Below are positions 42,601-54,600 of a stretch of 64,000 bases of DNA, one piece after another. A program made the translations under genes and the position numbers. The stretch covers positions 158,654 through 222,653 of the forward strand of contig LUCM01003868.1 in assembly GCA_008360955.1 (NCBI GenBank), written 5' to 3'. A model generated the notes under the pieces. That model did not search any database, was not told the DNA's origin, and saw nothing but the letters and a program-made list of their open reading frames with translations. How positions within the stretch are numbered: position 1 is the stretch's first letter; every line of letters begins with the position of its first letter. Origin of the DNA: Fasciolopsis buskii (taxonomy: Eukaryota > Platyhelminthes > Trematoda > Plagiorchiida > Fasciolidae).

Positions 42601-45600
42601 CTTTCCTCCATTTCCCAATTCGATCCCTACTTACATCCTGAAGACCTCCTAAAGCATCTTCCATCATCTCGTCCATGACGGAGTTGAACAGGAATGCACA
42701 GACGGGACATCCTTGTCGAACGCCCCTAGTCGTTTCGAATGAACTTGACAGTTCGCCATATACCCTCACACGACTACATGTATGCAAGTACAATGCTCCG
42801 TACGGATTCACGAAGTTCGCTGGCATACCACCCTGGAGAGCATTGACTAGGTCTGTCCAATCCACTGAGTCAAACGCACCTTTCAAGTCTAGAAAGACTA
42901 CAATCGTAGGGCAGCCACATGAGTGGCGCATTTCCAGTGCATATCCGGTCAATACAACATCGACCCGGACGAAATCCCGCCTGTTGTTCGCGGATATTAC
43001 TCTCGCGAATCGGTGTCGAATGAAGCAGCATTATCGAAACTAACACCTTAGTAAATGTCGGAGTTAAACTAATTCCCCGTTGATTGCTAGTCACTCCGTG
43101 TACCATTCTTGACAATGGGCAAAGTCGGTAACTCGCTGGACGATAACGGAATACGCTCCTCGTTCTAAATATCATGAAGCAAGGACGTAATTGATTTCAC
43201 CAGCACTTCCCTACCCAATTTGAAAAGAATTGGAGGACCGACTGCTTTTCCCCTCTTCGGAAGTCGAGTATTCGACTGCACTTCCAGTTCCGCTGGGGGG
43301 ATCAAGTGACGCTTCCCAAGGATTTGCAGCTGCATCTGTCGGCCTAAATACGTCAACATATAACCAGCTAACCTGATCCATAAATGCTCTGCCCAACGGT
43401 CCAGTCTCTCCTGTTTACCACGAACGAGATCTCCAGTCCTATCGCACACGACTTCACTGACCGAAGTTCGCCGACTGCCCGTGACACGTGTGGGCTTAAA
43501 CAGTTTTTGATTGTTACCTCAAGCGGCCGCTTTCTCCATCTCTTCAGCTAACTTAACCCACCAGTTTTCGCGGTCATTCTTAAGGCTTGTCGTCAACCGA
43601 CGATGCAACTGTCGACGCATCTTATTCCTTTTCTTGCTTTTAGGCAGCTGGCATTTTCGCTCCATTAGATCCAGCGACCCTTGCGAGATCCAATGTCCTT
43701 GATGAACGCTAGATCTAGGACCACAGGCGAAATCTGCTGTCAAATGCATAGCCTGTTTAATTTGATCCCACTGATCGTCTACACTGCTGCTCGTCGAAGT
43801 TCTTAGTTCCGCGGATAGTTTCAGTTCGTAGCTGTTGCGAACAGCCGAATCAGACAAACGTTCGACAGCCAACCGGGTTTATGACCTGCCTCAGCAAATC
43901 AGCTGCAGTGAAAATTTCATTAAAACTAACGCATGGTCCGATTCGACGTACGTGGTCCAATATGATCTACAGTTCTGGACAGAAACGTGTCAACGGTAGC
44001 TACCTGCGATATGGTCAATCTGACTCAGTGTACCTGTCGAGTTAGAGCACCATATCGCAGTGCGACGCGAACTGTGTCGGAAATTCGTACTAGATAGGAA
44101 TAAAACAATTGTCTGCAGTTTTTCTCCATTATCTGTTCGCTGAGCAGGCAAGGCGCATCGCCCACCTAAATGGACTCCCGAGGCACTAAGCTCTCCAATT
44201 TGTACATTAAAATCACCTGCCACCACTAGTGTCAGAACCTTTGCTCCTCCGAACAAGTGACGAGGTCAACGTAAAACTCGTCTTTCTGCATGTCAGTGCT
44301 GCAGCCTGTTGGAGCGTTTACCGAAATAACAAATAAACTGCGTTTAACACCACTATCCTTCCGGACACCCACTGATCCCTGCAGTCTCACGGAACACAAG
44401 CGACTGTTCACTGGGATCCAGTCTAAAAGGGCTGCTTCAGCCTCTTCATTCAAGACTGTTCCAACACCGCGCTGACCCACAGCTTGAGCTGCTTCGTCTC
44501 CTGAAGTGCGAAGAAAATAACTTGACGAGACGTTTGGCGCAGTTAGTTGAATTACTCTACTCGAATCCTGAATTCGTGTTTCACTCATGCACCAGACATC
44601 AATCGAAAGCGAATCCACTGTCAGAGCCAAACACGCCTGTTGGCCAGCCTGCACTAAAGTGCGCACATTGAAGGAACCCAGATGCAGAGGCTGACGAGGC
44701 TTGAGAAAACGTGAACTAGCAGACTGAACACCCTCATTACACTACTTGACAATAAACCGCTGCGAGCATCGGGTGTGTTATCAATGGAGATACTATGGTT
44801 AGACAGAAGGGGTAAACAGACTGGGTTGGAGATAGAAGAGATAGGTTGAATAAAAGAGAGGGAATCTTGTTTGCGCGAAAGCAATATCAAACCTTAAAGT
44901 ACTAACTATAGGTTTTAGAAAAAAAGAGAACTAAAAATGCTCAGATAACAACACTGTAAGTAGCCATGGTCAACGTACATCTAACAGGCATCAAGGACTT
45001 ACATTTTTTAGCTTCCGTCATTAAAACACCCACTCTTTCGAAAATTAGCCCCAAGTGTTCTGCGACAAAAGTATCACCGGTTTTGCTCCCTTTCGATTGT
45101 TGTTCATCGACTGGCGAGAGCAAGCCTGAAGGGACCAAACATTCACGTGACTCCAGTTGGACGAAAGCTGTTTCTAGATTTGCCAACTGAATCGAATCCA
45201 CGAATTCGCCACAGATAATTCTTCGACTCTCGCGATCACAAGAAACTAAATAAACCACCTAAGCAAATGAAGAGCGAAAATGGTCTCAGTTTTTACAAAC
45301 TTGCACCGAAGTCCCCTAGTTTTGGTTGCCGATTCACATCACCATCAACTTAAAAGAGAAAAAGATAACGAGAAATAGTCAAACAGACTGGAAAACAATA
45401 AGCTACAGAAATATACGGAAGAGAAAAAATTACGAACCCAAAGACGCTGCTAAATGCGGTGTTAAGCTACATCATCTGCTATCAACAACCATCGCTTGGG
45501 AGTAGGGGGGATCTCAGTCAAGCTGCATCTACACCGGCCAGTCCATTGCGCACGGTTTTCACGTTTTCCTATTTCACCTATTGGTCACCTCGACCCATCT

Positions 45601-48600
45601 GCCACCCATCAAAGGGCTCGGACAACAAAGTACAACAGATGTTCTGTGGGCATCTGCAGAACACGTCCCAACCACTGTAATCTACTCGCATTCCGGGCTT
45701 GTTTTAATGACTGAACCCTAGGACCCGGTACCTTAAGTCTAGCGTCGGAGTTATTGACAAAATTCTCTCACCATATTCTGTCAATACTACGAAGACGACG
45801 ATGTTCGGACATCGAAAGTCTTCGCACATCTGATCTTAACGGCTACCTTTCTGAACTGTATAGCAGGGGCCACCTTGCTGCTACTATGCATACCCTACGC
45901 CTGACCTACGGCCGGATATCGCACCCATGCCACAGATGCCTCGAGTTGGTGAATGCCAACCGAACTTTTTGTATTGGCTTCATTTGATATATTATCATCG
46001 GATGAGATGTAACTACCCAAGTAATAGATCTATCTACTTTATCCGACTTTTCTGAAAAAAAAACAGGATTCACCTTCGAACCAACCCAATCCTGCAACAG
46101 CATTTTACGCTTAGAAGGGGTAAAGCTCATCACAACCATAGTCACTGGGGTTCAGATAATCAGCAGCACAACGTCGTGTGGATATTTCAAATCACTTTTG
46201 TCTGATAAATTATTAACGCCATTATTCTCCCAATCAAAGTGGATAACGCTGACGAGCACCATTTCTCGTGGTGAACTCAGGCAGAGCATCGCAGAAACAA
46301 GAAATCCGGTTTGGTTGTTCGCACACAGAGATCGGGAGTAAAATAAATTTCCCTGGCACATCCCTTTAAGAAATCCAGGGCCAGAGTTGCAAGCTACTTT
46401 CAGATCAAGATGGGCAAGGACCGCGGCAATATAAAAAAATGTCCAAGTTTTAGGATTGGTTGCAAAATGGAGACGGCCAATACAACTCCGGTAGGGTAGG
46501 AGCCCGACTTGATTCCGTCAGATGCACCCCTCTCAAGCAAACAATCGGCAAACAATCTGGATATGATGTTCTTCACTGTAATTGAGTGAATTTCACGTGA
46601 AGACCGACTTTTTTGTAAAATGGTATAACCACTGACTCACACCAGTCATAATCATAATCAATCAGCGTTTAACACCAAGGCAAGCCCCACTAACTGCTGC
46701 CTTTTTCCCCCAAGATTGCATATGTCCATAAAAAGAGTGAGTATCCAAGGGGATCAAGGAATGGACCTACACAGACGGGAAAAGATAAGAATGGCGCTGT
46801 AGCCAAGACACGGAAAAGCCCAACTGTACAAACGCAAATTTTCAATCAGTCCGATTCGGTAGAAAATGAAAACACTATCGTCACTGTTCACAAATCACTG
46901 CCACACCCTTCAGTGTATCTAGCCAACTAGTTGACGGGTCCTTCAGACCCAAATCACGAAGACACGAGATACTTACTCTACCCAGGTTCGTTGCACATTT
47001 TCTCATTCCACATTGCCACTTCATTTACTGACCTTCGCGTGGCTTCCCCCACTACGTAGGAGGAACCCAAAATAGGACTTGGTATGATAGACGAGTGTTT
47101 GCCATACGCAACACATGACAAAGCCAGCGTAGTCCACTAAGTTTCATACACTGAACTGAGGTATTATCAGAATTGGCACCTATACTAGATTCCTGACCTA
47201 CACGCTACTCACGCTACTCCATCCAATCCTAGCAATACTACGTAAAAATCGGTGGTCACATCAGTCCTCGAGGATTTCTTCCGTTGCCTAGATTGATCCT
47301 AGGAGTTTCGTTAACTTCAGTGTTAACATTTCGCCACCGTCCTTGTGGAAGAACGAAGACAACCCATCTGGCACCGCAGGCTAATGCCTTTTAGGAAAAC
47401 CCATCGCCCTAATGAACTCCATTTCTAATAGAAAACTGGTACCCAGCTGCATGGTTCTACTCTCAGGCATAAGTAAGAGATCTATTGTGACGGTGGTCCA
47501 ACTAAACTGCTCCCTAGTTTTCTGTCCAACGTTCCATCCGACGCTCCTGAAAGTGGATCAGTAAACCGTGTAATGGAAACCGACCGGCTGAACGTGCGAC
47601 CGTCTGGAAAGAAAATGGGTGTCCGATGCCCCGTTCTGTTTTCGCTAAGATTACCAACAACGACCGCAACGACCACTGAACGCCCTCTTCGAAGTATCCG
47701 GGATGAGTCCCGATAGAACTCGTCTTTAGATTCAAAAAGTTGTGACCCGTCGGCGCATACATATGTACGACGGATAGGCAACGACAATTCAGTCAGTTGC
47801 TGTTGAAAAGCACAGAACCGTATAATCGAGCTGCACACAACCGACTGTTGATTGAAATCCAGTCTAACAGTTCACGATCGGCTCGCACTTTCAGAGCGAT
47901 CTAGATACGAATCTGATCACGAACGCTCCAAACCGAATCACCTGAAAAGCTTTTGGGGTCAAGTTCCCAACTCCATGAGTGAGGGCTTCCATCAACTCGA
48001 GCTAGGTCTGGAACATTTTCCTCATGTCCGCATCTATCGCCGTCGTCGTCTGATTGTTACATTCGAGAGATCCCGTCGCCAGGTTTGTTGTGCTCCCCAG
48101 TTAGGCTGATCAACACACATCACTGAAGCCCATAACACCAACAATAGACGTCGCACCCTGGCACAATAAAAAAGTCTGCGGTCTAGAAAAACACCAGCAC
48201 ACCAAGGCCGGAGACAAGAATACAGGTTTGGGCTTCCGAGTTCCGTAGTCGCAAAACGGAATGGAAGGGACCAAATGCCTCTCTGAGTGGCCAATCACAC
48301 AGAAACAACACGAAATTCGAACAGCTAGCCCAACCCGCTAGCGAGAGAGTGAAAGAAGACCAACACAACACAAACGCGCGTTTATTAGTGATCCACCAAT
48401 ACAAGCCATAAGTCTAGTGAGCGCTACCGTTTATATGGTTTTGAATGTCACAAAAATTTCCAACTGTACAATATTTAAAATAACGCCAATTCTAAATTAT
48501 CTCGGAAAGTATAGGTTCTTGTAGAAGGATAATGACAAAATTGAAATATGCGATACCAAAAACGCTAAAGTGGTCACTGTCCATAGCACACGCGAACAGT

Positions 48601-51600
48601 GGAGCGAGAGAAAGGGGTCGCATATGGGATATGGAGAGTGGCTAAAGAAGTGGAATCTTGTGTGAGCGATTCGGAGATGTCTATTTCGAAAGTTCTAAGA
48701 GCTTTAGCTAGAGCAGCTTTTTGCCCTTTTTGGTTTGGTGTGCGAACGCTGAAGGCAACTGAGTGCATTCATTTCATTTCTTGACCTCTCGCTAACACTA
48801 ACATTAGATAAATCTGTCGAACTGCAGTTATTCATTGCATCTTATGGGAGCCCTGCATCAGCAGAATAGGAGTTCACAGGACAATTTGTGCACAAATCAC
48901 TCAACAATGAACATGTTTTCGGGGGAAACTATGGGTCACAGATTAGACATTTTTTCTGAACTGGGTGCTGAAAACCGACGAAGCGGGTATCTGTATTGTA
49001 TTGTATAATAATACATAAAAGAATAATGTCGCATTTCAGTCAAAAAAACGTGAGGGTAAACAATAAATTATGGGGGGGATTTACACTCATCACTTTGTAA
49101 AAATGTGAAAAAACCCACAGAGGAATAGTCATAGCACATTATGACAGGTTGCTCGGGAATTCCGCCAAAACGCTGTCACGATCCGTCAGAATGCCTGCTA
49201 AATATGGGACAGTGGAGTTCCTATATATATATACTGATTCTAGAGGTTGAAAAGAAAAGCGGATCGTGTAGAAATATGGGAGCTTTGAAAGATCGTTGCG
49301 CAGAGGATGCATGGGATCAGAAAGAATTTTGTAAATTCCTCACATGCTGATAAGTGCTGACCACATAGACCTTAGCCAAATGGCAATATTATCGAACTGC
49401 AGTAACAGCGACAGAAAATTTACTGAAGCAACTGCTCGGCGATGAGCAACTGATTGAAAAATGGAGAACAGGGGGATCATTGATCACGAGCGACCGATTA
49501 AACTCCGCCCCGCACATTACTACGGTATTCAAATATCGGGCGGATTTGAGTTTTGTATAAAAAGGCGTGAATGGACATGAAAAGCCTCAGGCGAAGAATG
49601 GAGAATCCGCACGTGCAGCTAGAGAAGCAACTGCTGACAAAAATGGTACACCAAAAGGAAAGTAAGCCTAATAATGAAAGTCACTAAATGAAATGACGAG
49701 AAGTTGAGATAAAATCTAACTGCGGAGAATAAGGGAGATGTTTGAGTGAAATGAAAGAGACAGACGTCTTGGGAGCACTGAAGCAGACACGGTTGGCAGA
49801 GCTCAGAGCAAAGGTTCGTCCAAGATAGGAAGCAAATAATGCATTGAAGACACTATCGTCATCAATGTCGATAGTGACCTGCCAAATAGTGGAGTTAAAA
49901 AGAGAACAGTAAAGAGTGGCACCAGTGCCTGAGACAGAACTCCATTGACTCAGACGCAGATGGTTCGCCTATTGCGGAAACATGGCATCCGTGATACAGA
50001 CTTGGTGGAATCCGAACGAGGATTATCGACAACACATCTTTGTGATAAGCTCGACCGAAGGCTTAAGACGTCCAACGAGGCCGAGTTTCGCCGTTGTTAT
50101 CGAGTACGACTAACCAGGATTGGGAGGTAACAACCAGCAGATCGACCGTAGAGCAATGGTAGCGGAATTTATATTCGCGATCATTCAGCAAACATTCGCT
50201 TTTAAGGAACAGATGCAAGTGATTCGAGATAACGGCTTTGAACTAAGGTTATTGGGACGGCGCCTCTTGGGGCAACAAGGGTCTCCGCATTTTGGGATAG
50301 GAAAAAGAATAGTGCAAGTTAGAAACGAGTGGTCATCAACTATACCGAGAAGAAAACTTTGCCCGCTAAACCAACTCCCCGCCGCCACCGGTAGCTGAAC
50401 GTTCGTCCCTTGGTTAAACAGCCTCCCGAATTTTTCGCCCACTCGGTCTCTACCACCAACAAACCCTCAGGTGATCTTGTCAGTGGATTACAAAAGAAGG
50501 CCAAGGTCCCTCCTTCCAAATGTCTCCAATTCTAATTCATCGAATTGCCCTATTTTTCTCTAAATTTTACTCCCACCAACCGTCCTTTTATATCTCTAAT
50601 TAGCATCAGAAAGATCCGTCAAGCGCTAGGCTCTTCAGTCATGCGCAAACTATGCAGTTCGGACTATATTCCAAACGTCACCAGTAAAATATTCGCCTGA
50701 GTTGGCTCCTCTTTTGCACCCCATATTTTGCCTTCCCTCAGGCTTTCTATCTTCCTAACCTATAAGAAACACGCCATGATTCCTCTTATTCCTAAATGCA
50801 GTGATCCTACTGATCCTAACGACCATCGTCCGAATTCCGTTACCTGTTTTATCGCAAGTATTTGAAACCGTCGTCTCCGACCAAGTGCATCCGTTTCTCG
50901 ATCACGAAGGACCACTGAGAGACCGTCAATATGGTTTCCGATCTCGTCGTTCAACGGGCGATCTACTGACCCTCGTCTGACACTCCTGGTCGACTTCATT
51001 CGACAACCACGGAGAAAAACACCTGGTCTCACCCGACAATTCTAAGGCTTTTGACCAAGCTTGACACGAAGGTCTTTTGTGGAAACTACCTAAGGAACCA
51101 TCTCTGTCTGAGTTGATGGGGTGTTGTTCCAGTCATATCCTGCAAATGTTGGTGGTCCCAAGGGTTCAGTATTTGGGTCCACCATCTTTCTTTAATTCAT
51201 TGATGATCTTCTATCAACTACCTCCAACCCAATTTATTTTTCCGATGACACCAGTCTACGCTGTTCTCTCTTACTGCACCCCCCTTTCACGCAAACACCA
51301 ACATCGATCGTGACCGTTGTGTCGCCAGTGCGTCTCTAAACTCCGATCTCGAACAGATCCATTCCTGGGGCTCCAACGATAATGTCAATACCCCCAAAAC
51401 ATCGCCTCTTTCAATTTCCTAGAGAAACCACTCTTTTTCCTTTGGTTCTGAGCCCCACATACTGTTTTTTGGGCTTATCAGTCACTTTTTCAGTAAGCTG
51501 CTCTTCCCTCATATCTGAGCTTGTTCCTCCCGCCGCACGGAAGGTTGATTTTTATTCCGCCCCAGGCTTCTTATCATCACGGCCCACCGTCCATTGTACG

Positions 51601-54600
51601 AAGCTTAAATCCGCCCCGCATTTGAATACCGCAACCACGAGTGGGGTGGAGCTTTGTTTACTTTGCTTTCGACCATCCTGCCGATCGACGATCCTTCAAT
51701 AGTATCTACTTTGCAGTCACTGGCCTATCGTCGAGCAATTGTTTCGCTATCCCTTTTCCATTGTTGTTTTGGTTTTTGTTCTTCGGAACTCTCCTCGACA
51801 GTCCCTCTTCCTATAACCGTTTTTCGCTCTTTATCGTCATCAGATTGGCACTATGGAGAGACACAAGCGTCGGCACTAGACGTTGAGTAGCACAAACCTG
51901 ATGGATAACAGAGGAAGTCAACATTAGACGTCGCGTAACGCAATACAAAATATAACTGATCAGTGTGGCAATCGAGGGTGCGAGACTAGGCCTCCCCCTA
52001 GCTGGATAGAGAACACTGAGATGAGCGACGGGTTTACTAATCCCAGCAAACACAGTGAACAAGCGGCAAAAAGGTGCGTCATCTGTACAAAAAAAACTGT
52101 GCATGTATACAATTAATTAGTCGGAGGCAGACAGTAATGTCTCGAGGTTTGTTCTTCTTAATTCCCTAAGAACCATTTATTCACCCTCATTTGTATTCCT
52201 TCAACGGTTCTGTACTTTACAGCTTCTACTCCTTCTCTTCGCGTATGCATAACTCCGCTTTCATGTCACAGACAGTCTCCCGAGATACGTGAAAAGTCTT
52301 TTATTTCGCGCGTGACGTGTTCTACCAATCTTTCCTTGTTTTGCAAAGCCCAAATTTGCTCGGCGCTTGAATACCACAGTCACTTTTGGGATGATGCATC
52401 TTTTTTTCTCTTCTCGCTCAATGCAAAGCCATTTGGCTGATAAACGACCCTACTTTAACATCCAATCTGTAATCACAAACGCACTATCGGGTGGTTGCTT
52501 TAGTGTCCCTTTCCTATCGCTACTGATTCGGTTTTGCTTTTGGAGCAGTTTTGACGTGTTTGACTGGCGTCCTCCTATCCTGTTCTCAGACTTCTAGCGT
52601 TCCTTCTCAGGCTTTCAATCAAAAGTTGTATCTCTTTTTCAGTCCCTTCTTCCCAGAGGTGACAAACTGCGGAAAACCCTCTCGCCGTGTTTCCACGCCC
52701 ACTTACGATTTTCCCCTATTTAAAAGTAGCCAACGAACTAGTTCCCCACAATCTCCTTTTACAGCTTCGTTTAACCAAGGGGTTTGCTATTTATTTTGCG
52801 AATCACTTTACACGTGATACGAAAGACTTCTGAATACCATCCACCTAAACGCCCGGACTAAGGGAGAAGTCAACGTGCCAATCGGCAACGAGGACGCTTC
52901 TACAGCCACGTAAGTTACTTTAAGTGCACAATGAGACCAGCTTTGGGATCAAAATTAGTCATCCGAGTGGCCATACATTCACCCATCGGCTTACGGTCTT
53001 GAAACATGGCCGTTACGTGTCAAGGACGTAAGAAAGCTGTTGTTTATATAGCGATGCCTGTGATTGGTTCTCGAAATGACCTAGTGCAACAAAATACCAA
53101 ATATGACTTAAAAAACGCTGTTTCAGCATTGAAAAGTTGTCGGTATTCCCGTCAGCGAAGACGTTTGAAGTGGGTTGAACATAGCCCGCGACGCGCTATG
53201 AATGAGACCAGGGAACTTTCCGTCACCTGCCCAATGCTCGGACTGGCGCTGTTACCTTAAAGCACAAATGGAAACAGCAGTTAACCCGGACATCAAGCCA
53301 TTGTGATGCTCGCATCTGGGAGTATAAGTGGATCCCTATGTTCATTAAAAATGGCAGACTTGTTCGGGAAATCATATCAAGAAAGGAGAAAGTCATAGCA
53401 ACTTTCGCGAACCTGCCACACTCGTGGCACCGCTATCACACTAAGCTTTCCCCGAGGGAAGGGCATGCAATACCACATTTCGAAGTGGCCTGAACGGTTG
53501 CTAGCTCTGGCGTCGACCTGTATTTGACTAACAACGTTTATGGAACTCTGTTCGATTGTTGCGGGGGTATCAGACGAGGCAACTACGAATACGGATAAAA
53601 TGAAGCCACAAGCGCTGGAACCCCATGTTCCTTTTATTCGTAAATGACTTGGCGCAGGAACTGTCTAACCCATGGCTTGCCTTCGCGGATGATGCCAAGG
53701 TAGCAGAAAAAGATATATCCCTGGATTTAGCCGTCAAAAGATGGTCAGCTCGCCTGAATATATCACTTTATCTTGACAGATGCAGGTTGCTGACCGCAAA
53801 CGCAGACGAAGTGGGCAGTAGGCCGCTGCGTTGCGATTCTGAAGTTAGGGGTTTAGGGATTATCATCACGCATGAATTTCAGTCGTCTAGGCAGTCAGAT
53901 GGCGACCAACAAGGCCAGAGGAACACTGGCCAAACGCCGTACGATAATATCGTGCAATCAAAGTGGTGTTCCTGCTCTTGCACAAAGTGCCAGTACGTCC
54001 ATACTACCGCAGAGATATGGACTGTACAGAGGTTCAATACCTAGCAAGGAGAATGGTGGATGGGCATCAAGGAGAGTTGTGCGAATACTTCAGGACCCAG
54101 GCCTCTACTCAATGGAACGTAGAGGACACAGAGGAGACTTGATACAAATCTTTAAGATTGTGAAGGGCCTAAGAGGCATAGAGGCTTGCGATATTTGAGT
54201 TTGCTCCCATATGTGGCACAAGGGGACAGCCTGAAGCTACAAATGAGTCAATGTAGGCTAGAACTGAGGGCCCAGTTGTGCTGCTCTGAAACAGATCCCC
54301 TGAGTGTTGTTCGCTGCACGTCAGTGGAAGCTTCAGAACGGGTTCTAGGTCTATACTGGAGTGCGGAATTTCCAGAAAAGAACATGAATGGGGTCGAAGA
54401 ACCTCGTCCGCCTTTTTCCGCCTTGTACGTCTGAGTATAGACGGACATTATACAGCTCCAGAAATTGCCTTTCAGAACAAAGAAATTCAAATCCCCTTCG
54501 GTTTTCAAAGCCAAGGAAACACGCCGACAACAAACCGCTCGTTTAACCGTTGCGGTTATTGTTCTGTGCAAACTGAACTCAACTGTGTTTGGTCCAGAGT

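Larger units (their letters stand above)
41130..44875 (-). mobile_element. RTE-A retrotransposon, longest copy, with an insertion (copy A6)
   Basis: Reads 5' UTR (44670-44875), endonuclease (44232-44666 and 43990-44256, frameshifted), linker (43200-43880), RT (42530-43180 with [20 protein letters not shown] near 42860-42915 and [20 protein letters not shown] near 42670-42730; 42159-42496 with CETWSM), an inserted or replaced block at 41618-42158, then the 3' segment 41130-41617. Broken by frameshifts. Lies in MSH2 intron 5, sense strand. Confidence 0.92.
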
